Shown piece after piece: positions 17,819 to 26,300 of a DNA stretch of 64,000 bases; the stretch's first letter is position 1, and every line of letters begins with the position of its first letter. Source of the stretch: Micromonospora sp. WMMD1155 (GTDB lineage Bacteria; Actinomycetota; Actinomycetes; Mycobacteriales; Micromonosporaceae); contig NZ_CP120742.1 of the NCBI RefSeq assembly GCF_029581275.1, positions 6,572,501 through 6,636,500 on the forward strand, given 5' to 3'. The notes beneath the pieces are model-generated. The model was not told where the DNA came from, did no database searches, and worked only from the letters and a program-made list of their open reading frames with translations. The translations under genes were made by a program, and so were the position numbers.

Positions 17819-18901
17819 GTGAGCACATCCGGACGTGACCGCATTCCCACCCCGAGGTCCGCGGACCGCGCCCTCTCCCGACGGCACCTGCTGGGTGCCG
17901 GGGCGGCGGCTGCCGGCGGCGCGTTGCTGGTCGGCACGGCCACCGCGGCGCAGGCCGCACCGGGCGGCCCCAAGCGGGTGTCGCGCGCCCCGGCGCTGGT
18001 GCCCGGTGACCGGGTTCGAGTCGTCGCGCCCGGCCGGACTCCCGATCCCACGCTGATGGGTCGCGGCATCGAGATCCTGCGGAGCTGGGGTCTGGAGGTC
18101 GAGCTGGGCGAGCATGTCTACGCGAAGTACGGCTACCTGGCCGGCACCGACGAGCAGCGCCTGGCCGACCTGAACGCCGCGCTCAACGACCCGGGGGTAC
18201 GAGCGGTCTTCGCCGCCCGGGGCGGTTACGGCACCCAGCGGATCGTGGACCGGATGGACGTCGCCGGTCTGCGCCGGGATCCTCGGGTGGTCGTCGGGTT
18301 CAGCGACATCACCAGCATCCAGGGCAGGCTCTGGCGCGAGGCCGGCCTGGTCACCTTCTACGGCCCGATGGTCAACTGGAACGACGCCCGCACCGGCACC
18401 GAGTCGGCGGAGGCCCTGCGCAGGGCGGTGATGACCACCGCACCCGTCACGATCACCAGGGACCCGGCCGAGACGGCCGCGCCCGTGGTGGTGCCGGGTC
18501 GAGCGTCGGGCCCTCTGCTGGGCGGTTGCCTGACGCTGCTCTCCACCTCGTTCGGCGCCGGGGACGTCCCGACGTTCGACGGCGCGATCCTGTTCTTCGA
18601 GGACGTGGATGAGGCGCCGTACAGCATCGACCGGATGCTGACGGAGCTGCGCCGGGTGGGTGCGCTGTCCCGGATCGCCGGGGTGGCCGTCGGTCAGATC
18701 ACCAACAGCGTCGGCGGGGCGGGCGAGTGGGACGCGGCGGCGGTGTTGAAGGACCGCCTGTACGACCTGGGTGTGCCGGTCCTGGGCGGGCTGCGGCTGG
18801 GGCACGGCAACGGGCAGCTCACCGTGCCGCTCGGCGCGCGGGCCACGATCGACGCCGAGGCGGGGACCCTGACCGTGGAGGCCGGGGTCCGCGCCCGCTG
18901 A
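17819..18901 (+). CDS. LD-carboxypeptidase (peptidase family S66), Tat-exported
   Basis: A 360-aa exported peptidase. A twin-arginine signal SRRHLLGAG at 20-28 is followed by an alanine-rich hydrophobic stretch. The family motifs are RGGYG (134-138) and GFSDIT with the predicted nucleophile S162; the downstream FFEDVDE glutamate and LGHGNGQLTVPLG histidine complete the expected Ser-Glu-His set. S66 enzymes cleave L,D-peptide bonds of murein tetrapeptides in cell-wall recycling. GTG 17819 is chosen because GAGGGGG lies six bases upstream. TATTCT near 17773 is a plausible -10 box. Confidence 0.88.
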   Translation: MSTSGRDRIPTPRSADRALSRRHLLGAGAAAAGGALLVGTATAAQAAPGGPKRVSRAPALVPGDRVRVVAPGRTPDPTLMGRGIEILRSWGLEVELGEHVYAKYGYLAGTDEQRLADLNAALNDPGVRAVFAARGGYGTQRIVDRMDVAGLRRDPRVVVGFSDITSIQGRLWREAGLVTFYGPMVNWNDARTGTESAEALRRAVMTTAPVTITRDPAETAAPVVVPGRASGPLLGGCLTLLSTSFGAGDVPTFDGAILFFEDVDEAPYSIDRMLTELRRVGALSRIAGVAVGQITNSVGGAGEWDAAAVLKDRLYDLGVPVLGGLRLGHGNGQLTVPLGARATIDAEAGTLTVEAGVRAR

Positions 18902-18944
18902 CCGCGTGGCCCGCACAGCCGAGCGGGCCGCGACGCCCCGGTGC

Positions 18945-19331
18945 TCAGCCTCGTGGGGTGGGCACGCCGAAGAGGTCGATGATGCCGCCGGGCAGTTGGG
19001 CGAGCAGGTCGTTTCGCTCGTCGTCGTCGAGCGCCTCGGCGACGGTACGCAGCACCGCCTGGGCGTGTTCGCGCACCTGGTCCGCGTTCTGGACCTGCTC
19101 GCGGTCACCGACGTGCTTCAGGAAATCGCCGACGTCCCACCGGCGGCCCTGCGGGTTGCGGGTGACGGACCCGTTGAGCGGCTCGGGCAGTTGTGCTGCC
19201 AGGTTGTCGGCCTCCTGGCCGGCGAGCCGTTCCCCGAGCACCGACAGGACGGCCTGCACGGACCGGACAGCCTCGTTCTCCCCGAGACCGGCGCGCTGCC
19301 GGACCGTGGCGATCATCTGCTCGTACTCCAT
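18945..19331 (-). CDS. DUF2267 domain protein
   Basis: A 128-aa helical, acidic, soluble protein. DUF2267 features visible are ATVRQRAGLGENEAVRSVQA near the start, RLAGQEADNLAAQLP in the middle, and RNDLLAQLPGGIIDLF near the end. The family is common in actinobacteria and has no assigned enzymatic role. A purine-rich GGGAGGGAG precedes ATG 19331. It is convergent with the LD-carboxypeptidase gene, with only about 40 nt between. Confidence 0.85.
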   Translation of the reverse strand: MEYEQMIATVRQRAGLGENEAVRSVQAVLSVLGERLAGQEADNLAAQLPEPLNGSVTRNPQGRRWDVGDFLKHVGDREQVQNADQVREHAQAVLRTVAEALDDDERNDLLAQLPGGIIDLFGVPTPRG

Positions 19332-19440
19332 GACGCGCTCCCTCCCCTCGACCGCCGACCGGCCGGTCTGCGGGCGAACCGGGCGAGTTCCCCGGGGCCC
19401 CGGTCGCAAACCGGGGGCACCCGCCGACCCGGACATTCCG

Positions 19441-20025
19441 TCATTCAACGGGTGGGGTCTCGGCGAGCGCTGCGGGCGGCGGGTCGTCTCGCAGCCGGCT
19501 GTAGAGGTAGCCGTCGCGCCACTGACCGGCCCGGAACTCGCAGGCCCGGATGACGCCTTCGAGCTGAAAGCCGGCCTTCTCCAGCGACCGCTGCTCGGCC
19601 ACGTTCTCCGGGTGGGTGCCGGCCTGGATGCGCTGCGCCGGGCTGTGCTGGAAGAGGTACTCGCACAGGAGCGCCTGCGCCCGCCAGCCGATCCCCCGAC
19701 CCCGCCACGGCGGCAGCAGGACGATGCCGATCTCCCAGTACGACGCCCGCCCGGCGTAGCGCCCAGCGGTGTAGCTGACGATGCCGGCGGCAACCTGCTC
19801 CTGCTCGATCTCCACGACGAGCCGTCCGTCGTCCTCGCCGAGGTAGCCGTCGACGGCGAACCGCCGTGCCGGCGCGCCGGCGTCGCGGAAGCCGGCCCAG
19901 TCCAGCCCGATCAGGCCCGGCTCGGTGCAGAACCGCCGGAACATCCCCAGGTCGGGCTCGGTGACCGGCCGCAGCCGGACGGTGAGGTCGGCCGAGAACG
20001 GCATCGACGTGCCAGCACTCTCCAT
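19441..20025 (-). CDS. GNAT family N-acetyltransferase
   Basis: A 194-aa acetyltransferase of the RimJ/RimL-like group. The acetyl-CoA pyrophosphate loop WRGRGIGWRAQALL is near residue 112, preceded by YWEIGIVLLP (beta 4) and followed by the acceptor-side element NVAEQRSLEKAGFQLEG near 147. The substrate is unknown; this group often acts on protein N-termini or small amines. It lies upstream of DUF2267 on the same strand, 109 nt away, so an operon is possible but not shown. Confidence 0.85.
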   Translation of the reverse strand: MESAGTSMPFSADLTVRLRPVTEPDLGMFRRFCTEPGLIGLDWAGFRDAGAPARRFAVDGYLGEDDGRLVVEIEQEQVAAGIVSYTAGRYAGRASYWEIGIVLLPPWRGRGIGWRAQALLCEYLFQHSPAQRIQAGTHPENVAEQRSLEKAGFQLEGVIRACEFRAGQWRDGYLYSRLRDDPPPAALAETPPVE

Positions 20026-20163
20026 GGCGACACGCTAGCCGCTGGCCAACACCCCGGCGCGGCAGCCAGAAGCCCGACCAGCGGGGTCAGCCGCCCGGCG
20101 GGAGACGCGCCCGGAACTCACATGGCCCAGCGCGACCCAGGGTGGTGGTCGGCCCCTGTGGAC

Positions 20164-20337
20164 CTGAATCGTTTACGACATCAGCCGACCCATGGGTCAC
20201 GAGATCACGCATCCGGGCCGTGACGACCGCTCGGCTTCACGGCAGGGCACTCCACGCCGACCGGGGCCGTGACGACCGCTCGGCTTCACGGCAGGGCACT
20301 CCACGCCGATTCGGGCTGAATCGTTTACGACATCAGC
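20164..20337. repeat. Nested direct repeats: 46-bp pair inside a 22-bp pair
   Basis: The gene-free stretch 20026-20388 holds two copies of a 22-bp sequence beginning CTGAATCGTTTACGACATCA (20164-20185 and 20316-20337). Between them lie two exact 46-bp copies (20215-20260 and 20264-20309) containing GCTCGGCTTCACGGCAGGGC. CCTGTGGA just before the first and TCCACAGG at the end of the second 22-mer form an inverted pair. Each 22-mer contains the dyad TCGT-TT-ACGA, which could be a LacI-type operator. No transposase is nearby. Confidence 0.8.
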
Positions 20338-20388
20338 TCCACAGGCAGCGCGCAAAGCACTCCCCCGGCCAGCAGACGGGCCGCCCGG

Positions 20389-21561
20389 TCAGACCTTGAG
20401 CAGCACCTTCGTACAGTCGTCCTGCTTCTTTTGGAAGATCTTGTAGCCCTTCGGGGCGTCGCGCAGCGGCATCCGGTGGCTGACGATGAAGCTCGGGTCG
20501 ATCTCGCCGCGCTGGATGCGTTCCAGCAGCGGGCGGGTGTAGCGCTGGACGTGGCACTGACCGGTCCGCATGACCAGGGAGCGGTTCATGAACGCGCCCA
20601 TCGGGAACTTGTCGACGAAACCGCCGTACGCGCCGACGACCGACACCACCCCGCCGGAGCGGCAGGCCAGGATCGCCTGGCGCAGGGCGAACGGCCGTTC
20701 CGTCTCGACCCGTGCGGCCTGCTTGGCCCGGTCGTAGGCGTACATCGCGGCGTTGCCGTGGTGTCCTTCCAGGCCGACCGCGTCGATGCACGCGTCGGGG
20801 CCCCGGCCTGCCGTCATCTCGTTGAGGGTGTCCAACACGTCGGACTCCTCATAGTTGATGGTCTCAGCGCCGATGTGTTCCTCGGCCAGCCGCAGCCGGT
20901 ACGGGTACCGGTCGATGATGATCACCCGCTCGGCGCCGAGCAGCCGGGCGCTGGCGGCGGCGAACAGTCCGACCGGCCCGGCGCCCCAGACGGCGATGAC
21001 CTGACCGGGTTTGATGTCGCACATCTCGGCGCCCATGTAGCCGGTCGGGAACACGTCGGCGAGCATGACCGCCTGGTCGTCGGCGACCTCGTCGGGCACC
21101 TTGAGTGGGCCGACGTCGGCGAACGGCACCCGGGCGTACTCGGCCTGACCGCCGGCGTAGCCGCCGAGCAGGTGGGAGTAACCGAAGATGCCGGCCGGCG
21201 AATGCCCCATGATCTTCTCGGCGATGCCGGCGTTCGGGTTGGAGTTCTCGCACACCGAGTAGAGGCCGCGCTGGCAGGACGAGCAGTGCCCGCAGGCGAT
21301 CGGGAAGGGCACCACCACGCGGTCTCCCACTGTGAGGTTGCGGACCTGTGGGCCGACCTCGACCACCTCGCCCATGAACTCGTGACCGAGGATGTCGCCC
21401 TTGCGCATCGCGGGGATGTAGCCGTGGTAAAGGTGCAGGTCGGAGCCGCAGATGGCGGTGGTGGTGATCCGCACGATCGCGTCCCGGGCGTTCATGATGG
21501 TCGGATCGGGTACGTCGATCACCTTGACGCTGTCGGTGCCCATCCAGGCGGTGGCCTTCAT
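20389..21561 (-). CDS. Zinc-dependent alcohol/formaldehyde dehydrogenase-like MDR protein
   Basis: A 390-aa medium-chain dehydrogenase. Catalytic zinc ligands are C38 (CGSDLH) and H60-E61 (GHEFMGE); the structural zinc site is C90, C93, C96 and C104. The Rossmann motif VWGAGPVG is near 190. The extended form with LGGYAGGQAEYARVP and a long insert around 255-290 resembles the glutathione-independent formaldehyde dehydrogenase group. GGAAGG precedes ATG 21561, so the in-frame extension upstream is not used. An SRPBCC protein gene lies 54 nt upstream on the same strand. Confidence 0.88.
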   Translation of the reverse strand: MKATAWMGTDSVKVIDVPDPTIMNARDAIVRITTTAICGSDLHLYHGYIPAMRKGDILGHEFMGEVVEVGPQVRNLTVGDRVVVPFPIACGHCSSCQRGLYSVCENSNPNAGIAEKIMGHSPAGIFGYSHLLGGYAGGQAEYARVPFADVGPLKVPDEVADDQAVMLADVFPTGYMGAEMCDIKPGQVIAVWGAGPVGLFAAASARLLGAERVIIIDRYPYRLRLAEEHIGAETINYEESDVLDTLNEMTAGRGPDACIDAVGLEGHHGNAAMYAYDRAKQAARVETERPFALRQAILACRSGGVVSVVGAYGGFVDKFPMGAFMNRSLVMRTGQCHVQRYTRPLLERIQRGEIDPSFIVSHRMPLRDAPKGYKIFQKKQDDCTKVLLKV

Positions 21562-21615
21562 TCTCGGTCCCTTCCAGAGCGTGCGCGGATCAGCGGCGGG
21601 ACGCCGCACGGCGGA

Positions 21616-22566
21616 TCAGCGGCGGGACGCCGGCAGCGGCTGGGCGGGGCGTTGTGCGGCCTGTTGGCGTACGGAGATGCCGTTGGGGCTGCTCTCGGAA
21701 CGGACCACCTCGCCGGTCTCCAGCACCTGCTTGAACCGGCGCAGGTCGTCGCGGACCTGCTGCTCAGGTTCCTCGCCGAAGAGTTTCGCCACCGTCCGGC
21801 CGAGTGAGCCGGCCGGCGGCGCGTAGCGCAGTTCGACCCGGACCTCGGTGCCCCGGTCACCGGGCGCCGGCACGAATCGCACGCGGCCGGCGTTGGGCAC
21901 ACCGGTACCCGGCAACGACCGCCAGGTGATCGACTTGTTCGGCTGGTCGTCGATGATCTCGGCGTCCCACTCGACGTGTCGACCGGCCGGGCCGCGGGCG
22001 ACCCAGTGCGAGCGGCGCAGGTCGTCGGCGCGTACCGATTCGAGGTGTGCCATGAACCGGGGCAGGTTCTCCACGTCGCGCCAGAACCGGTACGCCTCGG
22101 CGGGCGACCGGTTGACCGTCACGCCGATCTCCATCCGGATCACCCGGGCGCGGGCCCGTCGGGCGCGCCCGATTCGCACGGCGGAGAGCAGGTCGACGGC
22201 GGCGATCCCGGCTACCGCGAGGGTGGTCAGCGCGACGCGGCGACGGCGTTCACCGTCGCGGTCGGCGAGGGCACGCCCGAGCAGGGTCAGGTCGATGACG
22301 TCGCCGGCCACCCGGCTCCATGCCCAGCCTGCCGGGTGACGACCGCTGAGCAGGCCGGCGGCGCTGCCCAGCTCGCGCAGGCCGACCGTCGGGAGCACGG
22401 CCCGCGCGGCCGGGGAGTCGTCCACCCCGGTCAGTCGCGCGAGTGGGCCGGGCGCGACCAGGGCGCCCACGCCCAGGGCCAGGCTCAGCAGCCCGAGCGC
22501 GCTCGGCAGCGTCGCCGGCACCGGCCCGTCCAGCTCCGGCAGGAGCACGGTCTCGACACGGCTCAT
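21616..22566 (-). CDS. Membrane-anchored SRPBCC (polyketide cyclase/START-like) protein
   Basis: A 316-aa protein. Residues 20-130 contain three to four hydrophobic segments (LLSLALGVGALVAPGPLARL and onward). Residues 143-290 are an SRPBCC ligand-binding domain beginning MEIGVTVNRSPAEAYRFWRD, with WDAEIIDDQPNKSITWRS in the middle; such domains bind hydrophobic ligands. GGAGGGAG lies upstream of ATG 22566. It is probably co-transcribed with the zinc dehydrogenase downstream, but the ligand is unknown. Confidence 0.82.
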   Translation of the reverse strand: MSRVETVLLPELDGPVPATLPSALGLLSLALGVGALVAPGPLARLTGVDDSPAARAVLPTVGLRELGSAAGLLSGRHPAGWAWSRVAGDVIDLTLLGRALADRDGERRRRVALTTLAVAGIAAVDLLSAVRIGRARRARARVIRMEIGVTVNRSPAEAYRFWRDVENLPRFMAHLESVRADDLRRSHWVARGPAGRHVEWDAEIIDDQPNKSITWRSLPGTGVPNAGRVRFVPAPGDRGTEVRVELRYAPPAGSLGRTVAKLFGEEPEQQVRDDLRRFKQVLETGEVVRSESSPNGISVRQQAAQRPAQPLPASRR

Positions 22567-22836
22567 GTCCGCTCCCTCCGGTGAACGTCACCACACGTCC
22601 ACCACGCGACACGGTGAACGCCAGCACCGGTCCACCGCATCGCACGGTGGACCTGCCCCGTGACGCTATGCGGTACTCGTGACGCGTGTGCCCGATTCGG
22701 GCACACAGCGCCTTGTGCGCGGAGCGAGCGGATTGCCGGCCCGCCGACCGTCGGCATAATGACATTGACCGATTTGGATCAGCTACGGCCCGTTAGCGTC
22801 GGCTCACCCGTCACACCGCCGGAAGGGACCACGCCC

Positions 22837-23853
22837 GTGACCCGCGCACTCCTGCGCCATCTGACCGCCACCGTCGCCGTCGCACTGCTCGTCGTGGAGG
22901 CCGCCGCGCCGGCTGCCGCGCGTACCCCCGGATCCGGGTCTCCCGCGCCCGGCCAGGTCCGCACGGTGGTGCGCGACGCGGCCACCGGCGCGCCGGTCCC
23001 CCGGGCCTGCGCCGCGCTCGTCCCGGTGGACGCCGCAACCCTCGCCGCGGTCACCATCGGAGAGGACCAACTCGGCCGGTACGGGGGCTGCTCCGACGAG
23101 CAGGGTGTCCTGCTGACCGGCGACGTGGCCCCGGGGAAGTACCGGCTCATGGTGCGCCCCTACGACGCGACGGTCCACGGCCTGCAGTGGGTGGGCCGGC
23201 ACGGCGGCACCGGTGAGCGCGAACGGGCACAGGTCGTCCACGTCCGGGCCGGCACGGTGACCAGCGCGCCGACCGTCCGGCTCGACCCGCCGGGCACCGT
23301 CGTCGGCGTGGTGACCGAGGCCGCGACCGGCGCACCGGTTCCCCGCGCGTTGGTGATGGTGGTGCCGCACGTGCCGGACCCGAAGTACGGCGACCACGGC
23401 CCCACCACCGACGAGGACGGCCGTTACACGGTCACCGGCCTCGGGCCGTACCACTGGCCGGTGCAGTTCGCCGCGAACGGGTTCGCGACCGTGTGGTCCG
23501 GTGGGGTGGGCGCCCGGGCGCAGGCGCGGACGGTACGGGTCCGCGCCCAGCAGACCGCGACCCTCGACCAGGCGCTGCCCGCCGGGACACCGCTGGGCGG
23601 GGCGGTACGGGTCGACGAGCTACTCACCTACGCCCAGGTGCTCGCGTTCGACGCGGCGACCGGTGACCTGGCCGGCGTGGCGGACGTGGGCGACACCTAC
23701 GCCCTGCGCCTGCTCCCCGGTCAACGGGTCAAGCTGCGCTGCGACTGCTCGTACGCCCAGCCGGTGTGGCACCGCGACGCCGCCGGGTTCGACGGCGCGA
23801 CCCCGGTGCGGGTCCGGCGGGCGCCGAGCGTCGTGGACTTCGACCTGGGGTGA
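22837..23853 (+). CDS. Secreted protein with carboxypeptidase-regulatory-like beta-sandwich repeats
   Basis: A 338-aa exported protein. The signal peptide is LRHLTATVAVALLVVEAAAP with a likely cleavage after AAA at about residue 29. Two related transthyretin-like units begin VRDAATGAPVPRACA and VTEAATGAPVPRALV, each leading to a tyrosine-rich segment (GKYRLMVRPY; GRYTVTGLGPYHW). These fold as prealbumin-like beta-sandwiches and often bind surface polymers. GGAAGG ten bases before GTG 22837 and the signal peptide decide the start; the frame is open further upstream without coding character. No catalytic motif is seen. Confidence 0.75.
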   Translation: MTRALLRHLTATVAVALLVVEAAAPAAARTPGSGSPAPGQVRTVVRDAATGAPVPRACAALVPVDAATLAAVTIGEDQLGRYGGCSDEQGVLLTGDVAPGKYRLMVRPYDATVHGLQWVGRHGGTGERERAQVVHVRAGTVTSAPTVRLDPPGTVVGVVTEAATGAPVPRALVMVVPHVPDPKYGDHGPTTDEDGRYTVTGLGPYHWPVQFAANGFATVWSGGVGARAQARTVRVRAQQTATLDQALPAGTPLGGAVRVDELLTYAQVLAFDAATGDLAGVADVGDTYALRLLPGQRVKLRCDCSYAQPVWHRDAAGFDGATPVRVRRAPSVVDFDLG

Positions 23854-23906
23854 TCCCGCGGGCCACCGCACCCACCTGGGATCCGGGCCGATGCCGGCCG
23901 TTCGGG

Positions 23907-23975
23907 TAAAATGATCAGCGGTGTGCCGGGAAGCCTGGTCGGCGGTTCCGTCAGCGACCCCTCCGGAGGCTCCCG
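23907..23975 (+). promoter_or_regulatory. nhaA promoter -10 and 56-nt riboswitch-like leader
   Basis: TAAAAT (23907-23912) is a good -10 box, followed after 7 nt by the leader 23920-23975. The first 25 nt (23920-23944) are identical to the ABC operon leader at 25354. Seen pairings: GGTCG 23937-23941 with CGACC 23955-23959, and core GGGAAGCC 23928-23935 with GGCTCCC 23968-23974, which overlaps the last two bases of the GGAGG ribosome site and ends one base before the ATG. I infer a cation-responsive, translation-blocking riboswitch. The nhaA-associated (nhaA-I/Li+) class is the best-matching known idea by gene context, but I cannot verify membership. Confidence 0.65.
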
Positions 23976-25295
23976 ATGACCCCGCCACCCACGCCCGGCC
24001 AGCCGCAGCTCCTTCCCCGCGGCAGTTGGCCCGAGGTACGCCGGATCGGCGACATCCTCCGCACCGAGACGGTCGGTGGGATTCTGCTCCTGGTCGCCGC
24101 GCTGCTCGCCCTGGCCTGGGCGAACTCGCCCTGGTCCGGGGCTTACCAGTCATTGGGTGACCTGACGATCGGCCCCGAGGCACTGCACCTCGATCTCACC
24201 CTGGGCCAGTGGGCCGCCGACGGCCTCCTGGCGATCTTCTTCTTCGTCGCCGGGCTGGAGCTCAAGCGTGAGTTCGTCGCCGGTGACCTGCGGGAGCCCC
24301 GACGTGCGGTCCTGCCCGTCGCCGCCGCGGTCGGCGGGATGACGGTGCCGGCGCTGATCTACGTCGGTTTCAACCTGTGGGCGGGCGACGGGGCGTTGGC
24401 GGGTTGGGCGATCCCCACCGCCACCGACATCGCGTTCGCACTCGCCGTACTGGGGGTGATCAACACCAACCTGCCGGCGGCGATGCGGACGTTCCTGCTG
24501 ACTCTCGCGGTGGTGGACGACCTGCTGGCGATCGTGATCATCGCGGTGTTCTACACGAGTTCCCTGCATTTCGGCCCGCTGCTGCTCGCGCTGGTTCCGT
24601 TGGCCCTGTTCGGGTTGCTGGTGCAGCGGCGGGTCCGATCGTGGTGGCTGCTGCTGCCGCTGGCCGCGACGACCTGGGCACTCGTGCACGCCTCGGGCGT
24701 GCACGCCACCGTCGCCGGGGTGCTGCTCGCCTTCACGGTGCCGGTGATCCGCCGCACGCCGGGGCCGGGCCGGGGCCTGGCGGAGCATTTCGAGCACCGG
24801 ATCCGGCCACTGTCCGCCGGGGTGGCGGTGCCGGTGTTCGCGTTCTTCGCCGCCGGAGTGTCGATCGCCGGCGCGAGTGGCCTCGGCGCGACGCTCACCG
24901 ACTCGGTCACTCTCGGCATCGCGGTCGGTCTGGTGGCGGGCAAGGCGGCCGGCGTGCTCGGCGCCACCTGGCTCGTGCAGCGGTTCACGCGGGCCCGGCT
25001 CGCGGAAGGGCTCGCCTGGTGGGACATCGTCGGGCTGTCGCTGCTGGCCGGGATCGGCTTCACCGTGTCCCTGCTGATCGGCGAGCTGGCGTTCGGTGCC
25101 GGCACCGAACGGGACGACCATTCCAAGATCGGCGTGCTGCTCGGGTCTCTGGTGTCGGCGCTGCTCGCCACCATCGTGCTGCGCGCTCGTAACCGCCACT
25201 ACGAGGGCGTGTGCGCGGTGGAGGAGCGCGACACCGACGCCGACGGCGTACCGGACGTCTACGAGGCGTCGGCGAACCGGCCCGGGCCCGCCTGA
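23976..25295 (+). CDS. nhaA: Na+(Li+)/H+ antiporter NhaA
   Basis: A 439-aa inner-membrane antiporter with about 12 helices that exchanges Na+ or Li+ for protons. The ion-binding aspartates are D181 and D182 in [13 protein letters not shown], matching D163/D164 of the Escherichia coli protein. The unwound-helix segments [15 protein letters not shown] (146-160) and [21 protein letters not shown] near the end are also present. The C-terminus adds a hydrophilic tail rich in acidic residues ([15 protein letters not shown]), which looks like a single calcium-binding thrombospondin-3-type loop. GGAGG is six bases upstream. Its leader is shared with the next operon. Confidence 0.95.
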   Translation: MTPPPTPGQPQLLPRGSWPEVRRIGDILRTETVGGILLLVAALLALAWANSPWSGAYQSLGDLTIGPEALHLDLTLGQWAADGLLAIFFFVAGLELKREFVAGDLREPRRAVLPVAAAVGGMTVPALIYVGFNLWAGDGALAGWAIPTATDIAFALAVLGVINTNLPAAMRTFLLTLAVVDDLLAIVIIAVFYTSSLHFGPLLLALVPLALFGLLVQRRVRSWWLLLPLAATTWALVHASGVHATVAGVLLAFTVPVIRRTPGPGRGLAEHFEHRIRPLSAGVAVPVFAFFAAGVSIAGASGLGATLTDSVTLGIAVGLVAGKAAGVLGATWLVQRFTRARLAEGLAWWDIVGLSLLAGIGFTVSLLIGELAFGAGTERDDHSKIGVLLGSLVSALLATIVLRARNRHYEGVCAVEERDTDADGVPDVYEASANRPGPA

Positions 25296-25340
25296 TCCGG
25301 TGTCACGGGACGGACACTTCCCGCCCAGAAAACCGAGGAG

Positions 25341-25409
25341 TACGCTCGGTTCCGGTGTGCCGGGAAGCCTGGTCGGCGTCGTATCCGTCGTCGACCCAGG
25401 GGGTTTCCC
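25341..25409 (+). promoter_or_regulatory. ABC exporter promoter -10 and 56-nt leader, twin of the nhaA leader
   Basis: TACGCT (25341-25346) stands 7 nt before the leader 25354-25409, the same spacing as at nhaA. The first 25 nt equal the nhaA leader. GGTCG 25371-25375 can pair with CGACC 25392-25396. Core GGGAAGCC 25362-25369 can pair with GGTTTCCC 25402-25409 (8 bp with one G-U), directly next to the ATG and overlapping the AGGGGG ribosome site. The partner sequence differs from that at nhaA, yet pairing is kept, which supports a real RNA structure. Confidence 0.65.
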
Positions 25410-26300
25410 ATGGCTGTTCCCGCGATCCGCACCGTCGGTCTGACCAAACGCTACGGCCGGGTGTGCGCACTGGACGCACTCGACCTGACGGTGCCGGCCG
25501 GCGAGGTGTTCGGCTTTCTCGGGCCGAACGGCGCCGGTAAGTCCACCACGATCCGGATGCTGCTCGGATCGGCGCGTCCCACCTCCGGACGGGCCTGGAT
25601 CTTCGATGCCGATGCGGCCGACGTGGCGACGGCGCACCGCTCGATCGCGTACGTTCCGGCCGATGTCGCGCTCTGGCCGGCCCTGACCGGCGCCGAGGCG
25701 TTGGAGTTGCTGGGTCGGCTCGGGCCGGGCGTGGACCGCGCCTACCGAGACGAGCTGGTGGACCGGTTCGCGTTGGACCCGTCCAAGCCGGGTCGGGCGT
25801 ACTCGACCGGTAACCGGCAGAAGGTCGCCCTGGTGGCGGCGTTCGCCACCCGCGCGCCGCTGCTCGTGCTCGACGAGCCGACGAGCGGTTTGGACCCGCT
25901 GATGGAGCAGGAGTTCCAGGCCGCCGTCGCGCAGGCCCGCGAACGGGGGCAGACGGTGTTCCTCAGCTCCCATCAGCTCGCCGAGGTCGAGGCGGTGTGC
26001 GACCAGGTGGCGATCCTGCGCGAGGGCCGCCTCGTCGAGGTCGCCGGGGTCGCCGCACTGCGTCGGCTGCACCGCAGCCAGGTCGAGGTGAGCTTCGCCG
26101 ACGTGGCTCCGGACCTGAGTGGGGTGGCGGGCGTCGAGACCGTGGAACAGATGGGTCCCGCCCGGCTGCGGTTCACCCTCACCGGCCCGCCGGCGGCGGC
26201 GCTGCGCGCACTGTCCGCCGTGGACGTGACCGCGCTGCGGATCCACGAGCCGACCCTGGAGGAGATCTTCCTCGACTACTACCAGCAGCCGTCCCGGTGA
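25410..26300 (+). CDS. ABC transporter ATP-binding protein (exporter, TnrB/drug-type)
   Basis: A 296-aa ATPase subunit. Walker A is GPNGAGKST (38-46), Walker B LLVLDEPTSGLD near 150-161, and the H-loop SSHQLAEVEAV follows. The signature motif is degenerate, STGNRQK in place of LSGGQ, as often seen in the actinobacterial exporters annotated for polyketide antibiotics. A C-terminal domain of about 75 residues follows the ATPase core. Its stop overlaps the GTG of the permease gene by 4 nt. The leader shared with nhaA suggests the cargo may be an alkali cation rather than, or besides, a drug. Confidence 0.9.
   Translation: MAVPAIRTVGLTKRYGRVCALDALDLTVPAGEVFGFLGPNGAGKSTTIRMLLGSARPTSGRAWIFDADAADVATAHRSIAYVPADVALWPALTGAEALELLGRLGPGVDRAYRDELVDRFALDPSKPGRAYSTGNRQKVALVAAFATRAPLLVLDEPTSGLDPLMEQEFQAAVAQARERGQTVFLSSHQLAEVEAVCDQVAILREGRLVEVAGVAALRRLHRSQVEVSFADVAPDLSGVAGVETVEQMGPARLRFTLTGPPAAALRALSAVDVTALRIHEPTLEEIFLDYYQQPSR

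Noticed and set aside
20164..20337. Insertion sequence or attachment site
   Set aside because: There is no transposase, integrase or tRNA gene nearby and no target-site duplication that can be seen, so I list only repeats.
23920..23944. Cobalamin riboswitch core
   Set aside because: GGGAAGCC resembles part of the cobalamin box, but the rest of the conserved core is absent, the leader is only 56 nt, and no B12-related gene is downstream.
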